Positions 10,901 to 24,692 are shown, numbered from the stretch's first letter. The stretch is 64,000 nucleotides of DNA from Welwitschia mirabilis (GCA_051453625.1 JBOZIK010000001.1:131883090-131947089), one strand, 5' to 3'. Program-made: numbers and translations. The notes: generated by a model from the sequence alone, not told the origin.

Positions 10901-13880
10901 TAAATTATGAAAATTGTCTTATGAATATTTTATTTGAAAACATAACCATTAAATTATATATCTTTAATACTATAAAGTAACCCAAGTATTTGTAAGGAGT
11001 TGAGTTTATTGAAATTTTTCATGATGATCTTGAAACACCTTCCTATTAGTAAAAAATTTTCACTCTTCCTCTATCTTTTGATGATTATGATTGACATGAT
11101 GATCTTAAAAATGACCCTTCTCTTAATATGTACTTCCCTCTTGAGGCTTTAAGATATATCTTTGATAATAACCCTTTTCATTCTTTTATTTTTAATTCGT
11201 TAATATCTTTATCTAGAAAAATATCTTGCAAGAATTATTAGATAAGGAAAAGAAAGGAATAGGATTACCTAGAATTTTTAAATCCTAATAAGCATTCTTC
11301 CAATATCCTTTTTAAGTTTTTTAACTCATGTGTGGAGTCTTATCATGAAAATTTTGCTAGGCTTGAATTATTACTTAGTCATTTGTCCTACCTCTTTAAT
11401 TTTGAAAACCATAATTGTTCAAAAAATTTCTCTTCATCCATGTTTAAACATACTTCTTTTGATCCTAACTTGGTTTTATCAAATGATTTTGAATTGTAAT
11501 TACATATTATAATTTTAGGATATCCGTATCAATCTATGGAAAGCTCAAATGTATTTAATAATGCTTATTTTATAGTAAATCATAATCATAATCATTCATC
11601 CTATTCACACTTTATCCCTTTGCATTTATACATGTCAGCTCTTTATAATTCTATGTCATTCACATTTCATCCACCCCTTCCATTCTCTTATACGTTTATG
11701 AGACTTAATGATCCTAGTTAGTGGTATTTTCTTGATTCCACTAATGAAGAGATCTTTTACCTTTTCAAAAATTTAGTTAATATTTTATAGGTTTTTACTT
11801 TTTTAGAAGCTAGTTCTTTGAGGTTTTGAGTTCTTTATTAAGGTTTTCATGCATTAGAATTATCCAATGTAGAATTAAGAAAAAAGATGGTTTTTTTCAT
11901 TCATGGTATGGGTTTAGTGAACTACATTAGAAATATGGACATCTGCTAGTAATGTAGCTCTAATAATTTATTTGTAATACATTCAACTACATCAGGGCTA
12001 TAGATGCTCATTGTTAATGCAACACTAAATCCTTCTATTACAACATGTTAAATCTATTAAAACGAAGTATCGTAATAATTAATGCTTAATATGATCAAAT
12101 TATTAAAACTTTATTACCCATGGAAGAAGAAGGAAAATGGAATGAAATCAAGATGGAATTGAAGACATATTTTGTTTGCTTATTTTAGCAAATTAAAGTT
12201 AATATTTTTGTACTACTTATGGAGTTGCAAATATGTACTAGTTAATCCATTTATTTATCTTAGTAAAAAAAAATCTATTAAAACTATGTAAATAAAATAG
12301 AACCATTAGCTTTCATTCATCATGTCTCATTTATTTATAGAACACATAATATTATTTGTCATTTCATCATTTTATTTAATTACTTGCATTTCATTCTAAA
12401 ATTATTTATTTCATTGCGTACCCCTTTTAGTTTTTCTTCTATGAGGAAGCACACTATAAATACATTATTTCTTCTATGATTTGATCCTTCTATCTAGGTT
12501 TAAATCTAAGGAAAATTTAATCTAATCCATTAAAAAGACTTAGGGAACCCAATAGTTCAAATTTCACCTAATTCCTATCAAATATGTGATTTTGAGTAAA
12601 ACTATACTATGTACATGAGTTTTTAGCAATTCTTACGATGCTGCCAACTATCTCACCTATGCTCAATATACATGGTTAAGCTTTACTAGTGCTACCATCT
12701 TTCCTCACTAATGTTATTGTTCTTTTGTCTTTACATGCATTCATTGTTTCATTATGTCCTCTTCATAGATCCTTTAGTTTCTTAGTCTATTGATGAGCTA
12801 GTTATTAATTATAAAATTAGTCTTCCTACTTTTTAATCCATTTTTTATATCTTAACTTCCTATTTTATCTTTTCTTTGCCATTTCTTTTTCCATTTTTAG
12901 TTATATCATTTTAGACCATAATAAGGAAAACATCAGAAGCATTCTTAGAGGAAAAAATTTTCTTATCCTTCCTATCCCTCTATGCACCTTTTACATTAAT
13001 AGGATTAAAGAAAGAAATTGGAATTATTTGTTGAAGGCAAAAGGTTCTACAAAAATGCGAAATTAGATGATTATGAGTCTTAGGTAATCTATTCGTTAAT
13101 TCATCACACTTTGTTTGTTATTTTTCTTTGTGATTTAGAAGTATTATTAATGTTGAACATCATGATAACCTACCTTAGATGCTCATTAAGTCCCTTAGTT
13201 TTTGTTATGTAATAATTAATATAGAATATGCACCTAATAAAGAACGTGACTTTCCTTGCAAATACCTTCATAAGAATCATTTAGCATGTTTTAGATTTAT
13301 CATATTTAATGCTTTACTTACATCACATATGACTGATGTATATAGTATTCATCTTGATCTTATTAGAACAGTATAAGATAGTAAGCCTTTTGATATGTCT
13401 AAATGCCTTTTCACCATCATAGCAAATAATATGGACTATTGAAGTATTCTTCCCCTCCTATGCTTAGTCTCAAATTTGATTTATAATGCCTTAACTCACA
13501 CTTTAGATTTTGAGGGTTGGGATTAAACCTTTATAGAAACGATCACTCTAAAGATGATTATCCAACTTAGTAAGTAGATAAAGGAAGACTAGATTCTAAG
13601 GGATCTTCATGAAATTCAAAAAGAAGAAGAGCCTTTTTAAATAACTTTTCTTTCTTCTCAATTCCTTTCTTCTCCTTAAGAAACCCATTAGTGAATCTTC
13701 CATGTCCCTTTCTCCTCATCTTTATCTACTCCTTTCTTTATCACTCATCATCCTTCCTTCACTACTTCTAGTAATACCTTTTTGGAGTAAGTCCACAAAT
13801 CACAAGGAACTTAGATTATTAACATTTACAAAAAATAAAGGAATAAAATTATTAATAAATAAAAAGAAATCTCAAGGAAT
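10901..13880 (+). other. G2 internal 3' region with a conserved duplicated block
   Basis: Reverse transcriptase or integrase motifs are not visible. At about 11922-12035 two related units follow each other (AACTACATTAGAAATATGGA and AACTACATCAGGGCTATAGA). The same pair recurs at about 23850-23970 in gypsy element G3. This resembles the conserved GGGCTACGGACGCTAACG-type block found 3' of the coding region in Athila-like elements. Frames of about 60 codons at 11330-11512 and 11536-11721 could be coding remnants but match nothing I know. Confidence 0.4.
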
Positions 13881-13890
13881 NNNNNNNNNN
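13881..13890. other. Assembly gap (10 N)
   Basis: Ten consecutive N characters inside element G2. The size is probably conventional, not measured, so distances across it, including the length of G2, are uncertain. Confidence 0.98.
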
Positions 13891-14711
13891 AATCAAGAAT
13901 AAATTGACCAAAAGTTGCAAAATATGGCCTTTAACTGAAGATTCATGAGCTAATTTCCACTTTTTATTTTTCTTTATTTTCACTTTATGCACCTTCATCC
14001 TTTTAGATTTCAAGGATGCATTGCAATTTTCATTTCATAAAATTTATCTTTTGTAATGAATTTTATGGTTTAATATAAAATCAATTTCAAATTACTATTT
14101 TTTAATGTAGTTTTTATTTCTCTTAGTACATAATTACTAATCTTTTAACCTAGTATTAACTCTTTATAAATAAACTCTCATAAAATAATTCTAAATAGAG
14201 ATGATGTCATTACATTTCCTAGTTGGTACTATGATCATAATCTATGAAAATAGAACCTAGCTTGGTTGAGGTAACTTTTATTTTACTTTTAATTTTTCTA
14301 GCAATTAGATCTTTGTTAAAAATTCATAGAAATCAACTAATACAGATTCATCACTCATGCCTTCATTCATAAACCATCACATTTTATATTTTATCTCTTA
14401 TATTTTTCAATCATTTATTAATCACATAAGTAGTATATATTTTATATTCAAAGATTCACATCATTACAATTAAGAGTCATTTTTATTAGAAGTCTCCATT
14501 TTGTTTGCATTTCCTACTTCTTAGTTCCATCATCATTGCATATTTTATTTTTTAGTAATTTTATTTATTAGCTCATTTTAAACTGCGCTAGAACATGCAT
14601 CATTCACTCCTCATTAATTTTACATTTAATTTTTTATATCCTTCAAACTTTGAGAATAAAATTTAGATTTTCTTGGAAGGCATGGAATATGCACTAAACT
14701 ACCTATTTTTT

Positions 14712-14747
14712 ATGCTTAAGTGTAGATGTATGCTTAAGTGTAGATGT
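14712..14747. repeat. Exact 18-bp tandem duplication
   Basis: ATGCTTAAGTGTAGATGT occurs twice in a row with no mismatch, in the G2 internal region close to the right LTR. Perfect identity in such a decayed neighbourhood suggests a recent slippage event. Confidence 0.85.
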
Positions 14748-14890
14748 AGATTAAATTGGCCAATATTTTATGAATTCTTCATCATTTCTTGTTAACACTT
14801 AATTGATTTTCTTTGTAGTTTTTACAATGTTAACTAATATTTGACACACCCTTTTTGCTAAGGGACTAGCAAAAGGTTGGTTAAGGGATA

Positions 14891-16140
14891 TGTTAAGGGA
14901 CATGATAACATGTAAGAATTAACATTCATATCAAGAAACCTAGGCATTGTTAGCATGCGTAATTGATTATTATTATGCTTAAAGCTATGAAAATCTAGTT
15001 TTACTAATATTTTACCTTAATATTATCATTTTGTAGAATATTAGCATCATCTATAACATTTAAGCAGGATATGGAGGTGTGTCAAGCATCTTTGATGATG
15101 GCATTGGTTCTAGGAGTGATGACATCGATTACTATGCATAGAGTAAATCCATACTCATGTTCTTGAACCTTCCTGCTATAAGTGATTCATTTGGGAAATT
15201 TTCAAAACTAATCAATAAATGATAAATATTTTCTAAGTAAAACCCCTCAATTTGACACCATGACTAAAGAATAACCCTGTATATTTTAGGCATCATGAAA
15301 AATCACCTCGTTAGACTTGAAAATTTTATTTTATAATTCTAATCTAACTTTTTACTAGCCTACTTTAGTTTACTTGAGGCATCCTTTGGTATATAATTCT
15401 AAGAGATAGTTGGATCTTTGGTTATGATGCTTTTCTACACCTCACCTTAGGGATGGGCTACCTTTCAAGCTAGCATGATGTCTCTTAGATTATCATGAGT
15501 GCTTTTCATTAGATTATATGCTTTTACTTATCTAATAATAAAGCATAGCATGTTCTTTCTTTAGTTTATTACTTTCATATCAAGTGGTAATTACTTCCTA
15601 CTTGTTATGCTTAGGATTAGCTAAGTCATGTTATTGCTTTAAGATTTCATGTTTGATTCTTATTTGCACTTTAGTTTTATAACCTGAATATTTATTTGAT
15701 GGATCTTGAGAGACCTACTTATCATGCTTATAATATTTTTATTGTGAAAGCTATAATGGCTTAGAGATGTCACATTCATCTCTATGATGGATGAGATTAT
15801 GCCATTGTGCTTGAGAAAAACTACTAAACCAAAGCTACCTAAATTTAGTTAAAGGCTCTTGCTATCTTTGAGGTTATTATACTAATATTGAAACTATGTT
15901 TCATTCCTAACTCTCTTATACATTTTATTTAGTTATACTCATTTTCATTGTGCTTGCTTTATTGATAGTTTATTACATCTATACTTGTGAAAGAATAACA
16001 TTGGGACTATACTTAAAGAAAAAAAATCCCTAGTTTTATTAGTAAAGGTTGGATTTGGCCACACAAGATTTGTAACCCTAAAGTGATCTTGCATATTACC
16101 ATATATTAATAACATGTAAAAGCTTATTTAGATTTCACCA
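14891..16140 (+). repeat. 3' LTR of gypsy element G2
   Basis: It starts TGTTAAGGGACATG after the purine-rich AAAAGGTTGGTTAAGGGATA and ends near TTTCACCA. It pairs over its full length with 6591-7839. The start region (ACTAGCAAAAG, then TGTTA-ACAT, then ACATTTATATCAAG) is also present at about 24670-24725, linking G2 to the second gypsy element. Confidence 0.75.
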
Positions 16141-18120
16141 TGAATACATATTATCATTTCTTATTATCTCATCCTTTTTCTCATTGTTTTCATCTTTATA
16201 AAATCTTAGATTTCAAGGTTCTAACTTTTACAGTATGTTATAGCTAAAGGAATGAAATAGTAGCATGTATGGTATGAAGACATTATCTAGCTTAAACAAG
16301 TAATATTATGTTGGTACTTCTAGTCTTTTCTATAATTTCCTATTTTTAAACATTGTTTGTACTTACAAACTATGTATCTTTAAATACTATTTATAATCTT
16401 AATCTAGATCTACATGTTCTAGATTGTCATTTCATAATTAGCATAAATGAATGTTCATGTTTGCCCTAGGATTTTATAAATAAAAATTTATTATAGTGGT
16501 TAATGTGGTTAATGTATGATCCATAACTAAATGCATATTAAATAATGTACAACCTTTACACACATTGTTGAGTCTTTCATGCTCATTAAATCTATTATTT
16601 CATGTATTTGTAATGGTATCAAAAACTTTATTTGTATTTTTCACTACTAGATCCTTATTCTAACCAAGCTACTCCATGTCTAATGCTTCTGTGATCCATA
16701 AAAATCCATACATATGTGAAGAGCATGTTGCCATTTAAATATTCTTTAGTAGTCTACAACATTGAATTCCTTAATAACAAGAACTTCTTAGAATTTATTA
16801 TGATGGTTCCACATGTACTATAATGTGTGAATTGTTTATGATGTTTTGCATTCTCCATCATTTAATTATATCTAGATCCTATAGTTTTAATTGGGCATGA
16901 TGCCATAAAGATTTAGCTAATATAGATCTATACCACTAAAACTGAAAAATATTGTAAGAATTTAAAGCTAGTTAACCATATTTATAATTTGCATCTTTTT
17001 TCTCCTAATAGAAAGCTCTACCTCTTAAAAGAGTTTCCATATGTCATGAAGTTGTCTAACCATTTAGTTAATGGGAAATTATTCATTTCATCATGTAATT
17101 CCTCTAATGTAATTAATGCACCCACTACATTTTATTTGAAGAAATGCTATAGTGGAATTTAGTACCCTATGTTTTAATCCGTTCTATAAACATGTAATAC
17201 ATAAAAAGCAATATATAAGGTTGATAACTAACGATTTAACTAAAGAAATAATGCTTTTATAGAGCATTTGTTTTTGTTTGATGATAATGCCATATCAATG
17301 ATAATTGATGAAAAATAATAAACTTGTTAAATTATTTTTTTAAATTTTTATTTAGAGTATTAGCTTTGTGATTTGGAATCATTTGAGATTGGATTTAACA
17401 ACCCAAAAATTCAATTCAATAGAAAATTAATACTAACTTTGAATCAATGTGACAAACTTTAGGAGTCCATGAAAACTTAACAATAATAAAAAATGATTTT
17501 TCTCAAGGATAAAAGTAATTCTAGATGATTTTAGACATGATAAAACATATAGAAAAAACTACAAAATTTCCATAGCATTATTAAATTATAGATTCTAAAT
17601 TTTATAATAAGAATTGTGTGGAATTAGAATTATCCTTACGTATTCCAATAGTAAACATGTAAGAATTCAAAAATTTGGAATAAAAGCGTTAAATTATCCT
17701 TTGTTGATCTAAAAGCTAGATCGATAGAAGGATTTTTCCTATAAGGTTGCACATCATTCTTAATGCCCTTGAAATATGATACTCCACCTTAGTTACAACA
17801 ACTGATATAAAGTAATAATTACAAAACTTATAAAATCTATTTTTATCATTATCTAAATCCTTGACAAGTCATTTCCACATCATATCTGATTTCTTGGAGT
17901 TATAATAAGCTACTAGAAACCTATTAAAAAAAATCTAGATTTAATATAAGGTTAGTAAATAAGAAACTAAAAGATAGCTGAAAAACTTAATTAAAGAGAG
18001 TAAGAAACTTAATTAAAGTTAGTAATAAAATGTTAAGCATTAATTTATTAATTTATTATGCAAATTATTTCTCTTTTCCTTATAATAATTTATTTTTTTT
18101 TATATTCAATACTAATAAAA
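16141..18120. other. AT-rich intergenic DNA, nothing recognised
   Basis: No frame over 60 codons and no repeat I can pair with another part of the window. Confidence 0.4.
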
Positions 18121-18139
18121 TTATTAGTAAGACTTTTTT

Positions 18140-18215
18140 CTTGAAGAATCAAACTCACAACCATAAGGTAATGAAATTACTACTCTTACCATTATGGTGT
18201 CTTTGAGGAGGCAAA
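18140..18215 (-). repeat. tRNA-derived SINE-like fragment, copy 1
   Basis: On the minus strand it reads ATGGTAAGAGTAGTAATTTC and then TGGTTGTGAGTTTGATTCTTC. The first part resembles the D-arm region of a tRNA and GAGTTTGATTC resembles the Pol III B box (GGTTCGANTCC). Spacing is about right for the 3' two thirds of a tRNA. The cloverleaf acceptor ends are absent, so it is a tRNA-derived repeat, not a tRNA gene. Confidence 0.45.
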
Positions 18216-18280
18216 TAGTTTTATTAATTTTTATATAATAATAATTTATATATATTTTTTATTAAATTTTCTTTTTTTCC

Positions 18281-18352
18281 CTAAAGTATCAAACTCACAA
18301 CCACAAAGCAATGGAAGCACTACTGAATTGATAGGATTTCTCCAAGGAGACT
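18281..18352 (-). repeat. tRNA-derived SINE-like fragment, copy 2
   Basis: Same family and strand as the copy 140 bases to its left. The minus strand reads CAGTAGTGCTTCCATTGCTT and then GTGGTTGTGAGTTTGATAC. The shared core on the plus strand is TATCAAACTCACAACCA. Confidence 0.45.
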
Positions 18353-18597
18353 AATATAATAATTTTATTATAAGTTATTAATATATGTTATTTATTAATG
18401 AAATTAATTTTGCCTAAGAGGTCAATCCCTAGCTACTGATATATCCAAGAGTTAAAAAGTGTAATGCAACCCTTTACCATTCTAATTTCCTTTTACATAG
18501 ACCATTGTATTCTAAGAAATACAGGAAAAAAGTATAAAAATAAAAATATTAAGGAAAAAATAAAAACAAACATCTCTTTTAGATACATTCTAACTAT

Positions 18598-18650
18598 AGA
18601 GTAGTGCTTCTATGACTTGTGGTTATGAGTTTGATTCTTCAAAATGTCTT
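18598..18650 (+). repeat. tRNA-derived SINE-like fragment, copy 3 (opposite strand)
   Basis: GTAGTGCTTCTATGACTTGT followed by GGTTATGAGTTTGATTCTTC is the reverse-orientation counterpart of copies 1 and 2. Copies 2 and 3 share GTAGTGCTTC and the B-box-like GAGTTTGAT. Confidence 0.45.
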
Positions 18651-18659
18651 TCAAGAAAA

Positions 18660-20290
18660 TAAGCTAATAAATAAGTTAAAATACACATGAACTCATAGTA
18701 ATTAAATTTAGCGATATTTCAAAGAAACATAAGTGAGTTATTTCATCTCAGTTTAGGCCAAATTTTAATTCAAAACTTTGCTTTTCATTGGAAAGTTTCA
18801 CATGCATGAAATTTCACCCTATTATGTAAATTTTGCGATTATATATTATTTTTGTTAATTGATAAAATATACTAGCTTCATTAATTATATACATACATTA
18901 CACTATTTTTGTTAAATCCATTTGATAATATTTATTTTCTTAATAAGTGTGTTAATAAATAATAAGATATACTAGTTTTATTAATAAAATTATTATATAT
19001 TAATTCTATTATTTTATGTTTAATTAATGCATAAAATGTATTACTTTAATGAATTATAAACTTATTATCAAGAGTTATAATTTATTGATATTATATAATG
19101 TTTTAATACTTATTTCATTAATAAGTATATTTACAAATAAGAAGGTATATCAATTTTATTTAGCATAATTATACAAATATATTAACTTTAGTTAAATAAA
19201 GATATATTAGTAACTAATACTAGAGTTAGTATACAAAAATAATAAAACTATTTTATTAATAATTATTAGTATAACTATTAATAAATTTATTAATGCTTAA
19301 AATAATAAATGATAACAAGTTTTTATAAGGGAAAAAGAAGCAATATGCATCATAAAATTACTAAATTAGTGTTTTGATATTTTCTTACTACACTTAAGTT
19401 TTCTTTTACCTCTTTAATTAAGGCCTTTTTTTAGATATAATTTTTTTTCTTATTTTGTGTATACTAACCTTACACTAAATTTTGTAATATTTTCTTATAT
19501 GACTTTATTAAGATTCTAAGAAAACCAAATATGATTTCAAAATAAGTTTTTAAAGATCTAAGAAATTACAAATGTGGGTTTTGTAAGTTTTGCAACTACT
19601 ATTTCATATAAACTATTGCGATTAGCCAATGTCTGATCTTGCAAAGGTAATTAAGAATGATGTGCAATGTTTTAAGGAAAATCTTTCTCTTAATCTAGCA
19701 TATATATTGGTAAAGAATAATGCAATGTTCTTGTTTCAAATTTTTGAAGACTTATGCATTTCCTATTTAAAACATGTAATTTCTTGCAAATTAGGCACAT
19801 AAAAAGAATCGTAATGCTACTAATTCTTTTTATGAAATTTATAATCTATAATTTAATAATACTATGGGCATTTTATCATTTTTGCTATATGTTTTATCAT
19901 CTTTATAATCATCTAAAATTATTTTTATCACTTAAGAAGATTAATTTTTATTTTCTTCTTAAGTTCTTGTAAGCTTCCCAATTTCTTACCACATTAATTC
20001 AAACTTTGTGATAGATTTCTTATTAGATCAAATTTTTGAGGGTGTTGGATCTAATCTCCAATTACAAACTGAATATTATGTCAAAAAATAATAATATTTT
20101 ACAACTCCATCATCATCATCAATTTTCATCTATAGGGTTTTGTCATTAAAAATAAACAAGTACTCTATCAAAGCACTATCACTTTAGCTACATCATTAAT
20201 AAAGATATGAGACTGAAACTTATTAACTTTATGTATCATTTGAGTTTTCATTTCAAGTAGAACAATCTTGTATCTTTTGATTAATTTATC
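18660..20290. other. Extremely AT-rich spacer, no gene seen
   Basis: About 18.85-19.35 kb is dominated by TTAATAA/TTATTA-type words. An apparent 72-codon frame at 19754-19972 is rich in Phe, Leu, Ile and Tyr, as expected by chance in such DNA, and has no support. Confidence 0.4.
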
Positions 20291-20294
20291 TCCT

Positions 20295-21700
20295 ACATCC
20301 CTATGGAAGAGTAATACTAAGTGTTTCAATTAGTTTGAATCCGGACATTGTACTACAATGTACTCTAGAAGCCCTTACTTTCTATTGTTATTTAAGATTA
20401 AAGTGTTAGTTGAATTTACTTTTTATTATATGTTGAATGAGATCATGCTCCATCAATTGGATAAAAAGAACTTGATGGTTTTTATTATTTTGCAGAAAGG
20501 CGATTAGACAACTTTGGAGTGAAGGATTGTAAAGGACAAATCGATGATACCTTGGAGCTAGTTTTCTCCCCTAATCTCTCAAATAAAGTTTAAACTTGAT
20601 TCTAATTTTCATATCTTCTTCTCTTTTATTTTATTTTTGTACTTGCATTAGGATTAAATTTAGTGTAATTCTAGTCAATACCCAATGTTATCCCTGAGGA
20701 AGAACGATAACTAAGTTTCTAACTTAGTTTTAAATCTAGACATTATACTACAAGTTAATCAAATTTTAAGACACATGACAGAAGATGAAAATAATTGAAC
20801 ATAAAACAAAAATGGTAATGAATAAATAAGGTGGTGACATGTAGCTATAGCATTAGAAGACATTTTCAAAGGTATGAGGAGGTGGTAGTTGAGACATGTG
20901 GTAATATCACCAGTTGGTAGAGGAATATGACTATAAAGGACATGTGTTGGATTCATCATGACAAAGATTCCAATAAATGCTACATAATAATCTCCACCAA
21001 ATGCTAAAAACAAAATCTTATCTACCTAATACTAAATGATAAAGACTCTACCTAACACTACAAGCAAAGAGCTTATAATCATTGCTTTTCTACGTAATAG
21101 TACAAACCAAAAGCTTATAATCACTTATCACCCCCATCTTTCCCTATACAAGGGACTTGAAACCTTTATTTTATTCATCTTTTGGTTGTAAAATGTGGGG
21201 AAGACTTAAAGTCTTGGATGTCATGATGCTTTAATACTCTTTCTTGAGGCATAATGCTCAAGGCCAGTTGAGGCATTCTTCTTCTCCTCCTCCTCCATTT
21301 GATGGAATGTATTTCTTTAAGTTTGAATAAAGAATTGATTTGAATCCTTTAATTGTTAATGCACAATCTTGTTTGATATTAGCAATATTTAGGTATGACT
21401 AGTTATTAAAATAGGTTTATTCTTTTATTGTTAATGACTAGAAATGGTATTAACAATCTTTTGAGGAGCTTATTTAATTGTTGAGTTCTTTCGAACTGTG
21501 TAAGTCATTTTATGTTACTTTCATGATTTATAGTTCCTATTGTTTTATGAATTTTGTGCATTTAGGTTCATACTTTTCATGCTTATAAAGGACTATAAAG
21601 TATCAAGAGGGTTTAGTGACTCACTAACTCTCATGTGATGGATGATGTTATGCCTCCACATTGAGTCTTAATGATTTGATGATTTAATATGTGGTTTACT
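20295..21700 (+). repeat. Scrambled left LTR pieces of G3, with LTR-end to LTR-interior junctions
   Basis: 20295-20362 (ATCCCTATGGAAGAGTAATA to ATTGTACTACAA) resembles the last 70 bases of the LTR (25945-26010). 20363-20757 repeats the last 400 bases (GCCCTTACTTTCTATTGTTA to CATTATACTACAA, matching about 25630-26010). Directly after it, 20758-21700 matches the front of the LTR (ACACATGA-GGAAGATGAA onward, as at 24866). So LTR ends are followed twice by LTR interior or start instead of by a primer site. The last part stops before the LTR's own 3' end. Confidence 0.6.
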
Positions 21701-21739
21701 AAGTGTTAAGTACAACATAAAACTGTAGGTTATTATATT

Positions 21740-24690
21740 GGGCCTAAGAAAACCTTAAGGAACTTCATCCAGTCCAACTACCATAACCATTACCCTTCAT
21801 CCCCCTTTTCAAATTTATTCAATCAACATCCTCTATACAATAATGAAACTCTTTATAACTTTGAACTTGAAAATACCTATCATAAACTAAGAGAGTTTGA
21901 TTCCACTTCTTTCTTGACCCCTCATGATCATTACCCTTTACCATTTTATTTAAATTCATAATCTTTTAACGCACACCCTTCATTGTTATTCTCATATTCT
22001 TCATTATTTGATCACCACCTGTCAACTTCATAAAACCAACAAATGATCTCACCTTTCCTTAAGGATATCTTTTAAAAATTTTTAAAATGTAATCTTGAAT
22101 CTGCTTCCAATACCTAAAAAAGATCTACAAATTCCTTGGAAGACATCCTTATGAGATTCATGGAATCAATTGAAAGACTTGAGTAAATTCACTAAAGATT
22201 TAAGCATGAAAGCCAAAGATGTGAAAAAGATATCCAACAATTAACCCAAGTCATTACTAAAATCTCTAATGCATTAGGAGAAGAAAAATTTTCTACATTG
22301 TATGATCCCACAAGCTTAAAAAACCTCTCAGTGATTAGTGAGACTAAAATCAATAAAACCATAACCTTATCCCTAAGGAACGAGAAAGAAAACTATGAAT
22401 AAACCAATGAAGACATCTAAGAGAACCCTAAGTTTAGACATTACTTAGAGAGTGGATGATTGCATGAATGTAAACTACACTATGAAGTAGGATTAGACAC
22501 TTCAAATGATGATAATCAATCCATAACAATTAAGAAACATTGGAGGGAGAGGAAAAATCTAAGTTCTACATAACAAAGAACAAATCAATGACAAAATAAA
22601 CAATAGTGGAATTAAAAATATCTTTGAATCTTAATCTTTGTTTCCTTCACAACCTTATGAGGAATATTCCCTTGAAAACCTTAACAAAATGGAGAACATT
22701 AACTAAGAGCCTAAATGTGATCCATCCCTTAAAAAAACTTTTTCTTAACAACTGCTTATACTATTCATTTCATTCTCATCTGTACCTTCCAAGCGAGACT
22801 TAAACTAATCTTGATGATAAAGGCAAACCTACACCTTTGGAACCATCTTCTGATACTTCTTTTGATGATAATTCGCCTTCAATGATTTGCAGTTCACCTT
22901 TTTCTTCACCCAAAAATAACATCTTACATAAGTTATTGGGTAAACAGGAATAAGTTAAGGGTAGAAAACTTATTGATTTTGAATGAATTAATTTTACTGC
23001 TAGTGATAATATTCTTCTCATGTTTATATATTTATGTATAATTTTTTATAGGGATTTAATCTCCTCTTTGAATGCATTTTATAATTTTGATTCATCATTT
23101 GAACATCGCATTCATTATTTTGAGCCTTTACATTTGCAATACCCTGGGAGAAATCTTGAAAAAAATTTTGTTTCATTGCTTGCAATTAGATTAGATCTTT
23201 ATTTTAGTATGAATTTTCCCTTTAGAATAAGTTTTAGTTTAAGAAAATTAAAACTTCTTAAAAATTTTGTGGTTAATACCTTTCTCATCTAAAACCTTAT
23301 AAGCGTTTCCACCTATATAATCACCATATTAAGCATTTTTAGATAGGAAATCCTAAATATTATCAACTCTATCAAATAATCATTATTACCTTTGATTTTC
23401 ATTAATCCACCTTCTTAACTCCATCAACCACTGTTCCCTTCCATATATCCATGAATTCATTAGATTAGATGATCCTGATTAATGGTCATAATTTAATAAA
23501 CTATTATTAAGTGATCACATTATTATTTCAAACTAGGTAGAATTTAAGTTTACCTACAGTTTTCAGGAAGAAGTTTAGCTTATTTTCAATTTGACTTATT
23601 AAGATTTAGTTTTACTTAAAGGTCTTTTAAGGGAAAAATGTGATTGAATTAAGGTGGAACTTACTTTTATATTAAGTGAATTGTTTGCAAGCATTTTTTT
23701 GGGGATAAGATTTGTCTTGATTAGGCTAATAAGCCAATGACCCTCTTATGTGTATTAAAACTATTGGATATGAGAAGGATGATTTAAAAGAAAAATAAAA
23801 AAATATATCCTCTCCAAAAGCACATTATTTATTGATAATTAAAATTAGATTTAGTTAACTATATTAGGGCTATGGACACTAACGAAAATGTAGCTCTAAT
23901 GATTTAACTTATAACATGTTCAACTACATGAGGTCCATAAATGTTCGCTAGCAATACAGCACTGACTCCTTCATAAATTAACATGTTTATTGGATGGAGA
24001 TGTCATAACACTGAATGCCCAGTTAGATCAAAATACTTAAAACAAGGAAGAAGGCATAATTATAGAAAAGGTAAATTGGAATGAGAAAGGTGGAAATTAG
24101 GAGATGCATTTTGTGTTTACTTTTCTTTAACTTGGATATTTTGTTTAACTAATTTTTGATTAGTTATAGGTTTACTTAGAGGATATCTTATTTGTTTTAA
24201 GACATCTAAATTTAAAATAAAATTTATGAAATTTTCAATAAATGTGGCCATTAATATAAGTAATCTATCTTTTAAATTTGTAGTTAATGAATTTTATTAG
24301 ATTGCATGTTTGGTATTCCTAAAAAATTGCACTTTAATTTAAGCCTTACATTAGTTATATTTTCCCCTTTTCATAACTTTGTCACATCATTATATTGCAC
24401 TATTTTCAACAAAGGAACTCTATGCAATCTTTCTACACTTGTGTTCTTAAATGATCTAATGCTCTTACCAAAAACTTTAAGGATAAAATCAAGTTTTGAT
24501 TAGGGTATGTGGCATCTCGATTTTCACTAAAATTTTTGCTTCATTGCCTTAATCACATAAATTGATCATAAATTTTTTTAAGTTGTATCATTCACACAAT
24601 TGACACACTTTTGACATAGACAATTTATTCATGTTTAACCATTTTGTTATTGGCGTTTTGGTAAGGCACTAGCAAAAGACTACTTAGGAG
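21740..24690 (+). pseudogene. G3 internal region with gag remnant
   Basis: At about 22105-22420 the plus strand reads, across stops, IQQLTQVITKISNALGEEKF and later TKINKTITLSLRNEKENYE. This parallels the QTLxKLExQxGQL...INAITLRSGKEIE passage of Athila/Tat gag, though less clearly than in G2. Near 23060-23290 a 90-codon frame (NAFYNFDSSFEHRIHYFEPL) has a possible counterpart at 11330-11520 in G2. A conserved pair of units at about 23850-23970 matches 11922-12035. Nothing here could be translated into a working protein. Confidence 0.45.
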
Positions 24691-24692
24691 GT

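Larger units (their letters stand above)
6591..16140 (+). mobile_element. Fossil Athila/Tat-like Ty3/gypsy retrotransposon (G2), about 9.5 kb
   Basis: Two direct repeats of about 1.25 kb (6591-7839 and 14891-16140) bracket an internal region with, in order, a tRNA-Asp-type primer site, a gag end with an LRSGKE motif, a retroviral-type protease remnant and a purine-rich stretch before the right LTR. Athila and Tat elements have LTRs of this size, this primer site and this gag-protease arrangement. All frames are broken by stops and frameshifts. I could not recognise reverse transcriptase or integrase between the protease (ending about 10.9 kb) and a conserved 3' block at about 11.9-12.05 kb that this element shares with the element at 20.3-26 kb. 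The LTRs differ at roughly a quarter of positions by eye, so insertion was very long ago. Confidence 0.75.
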
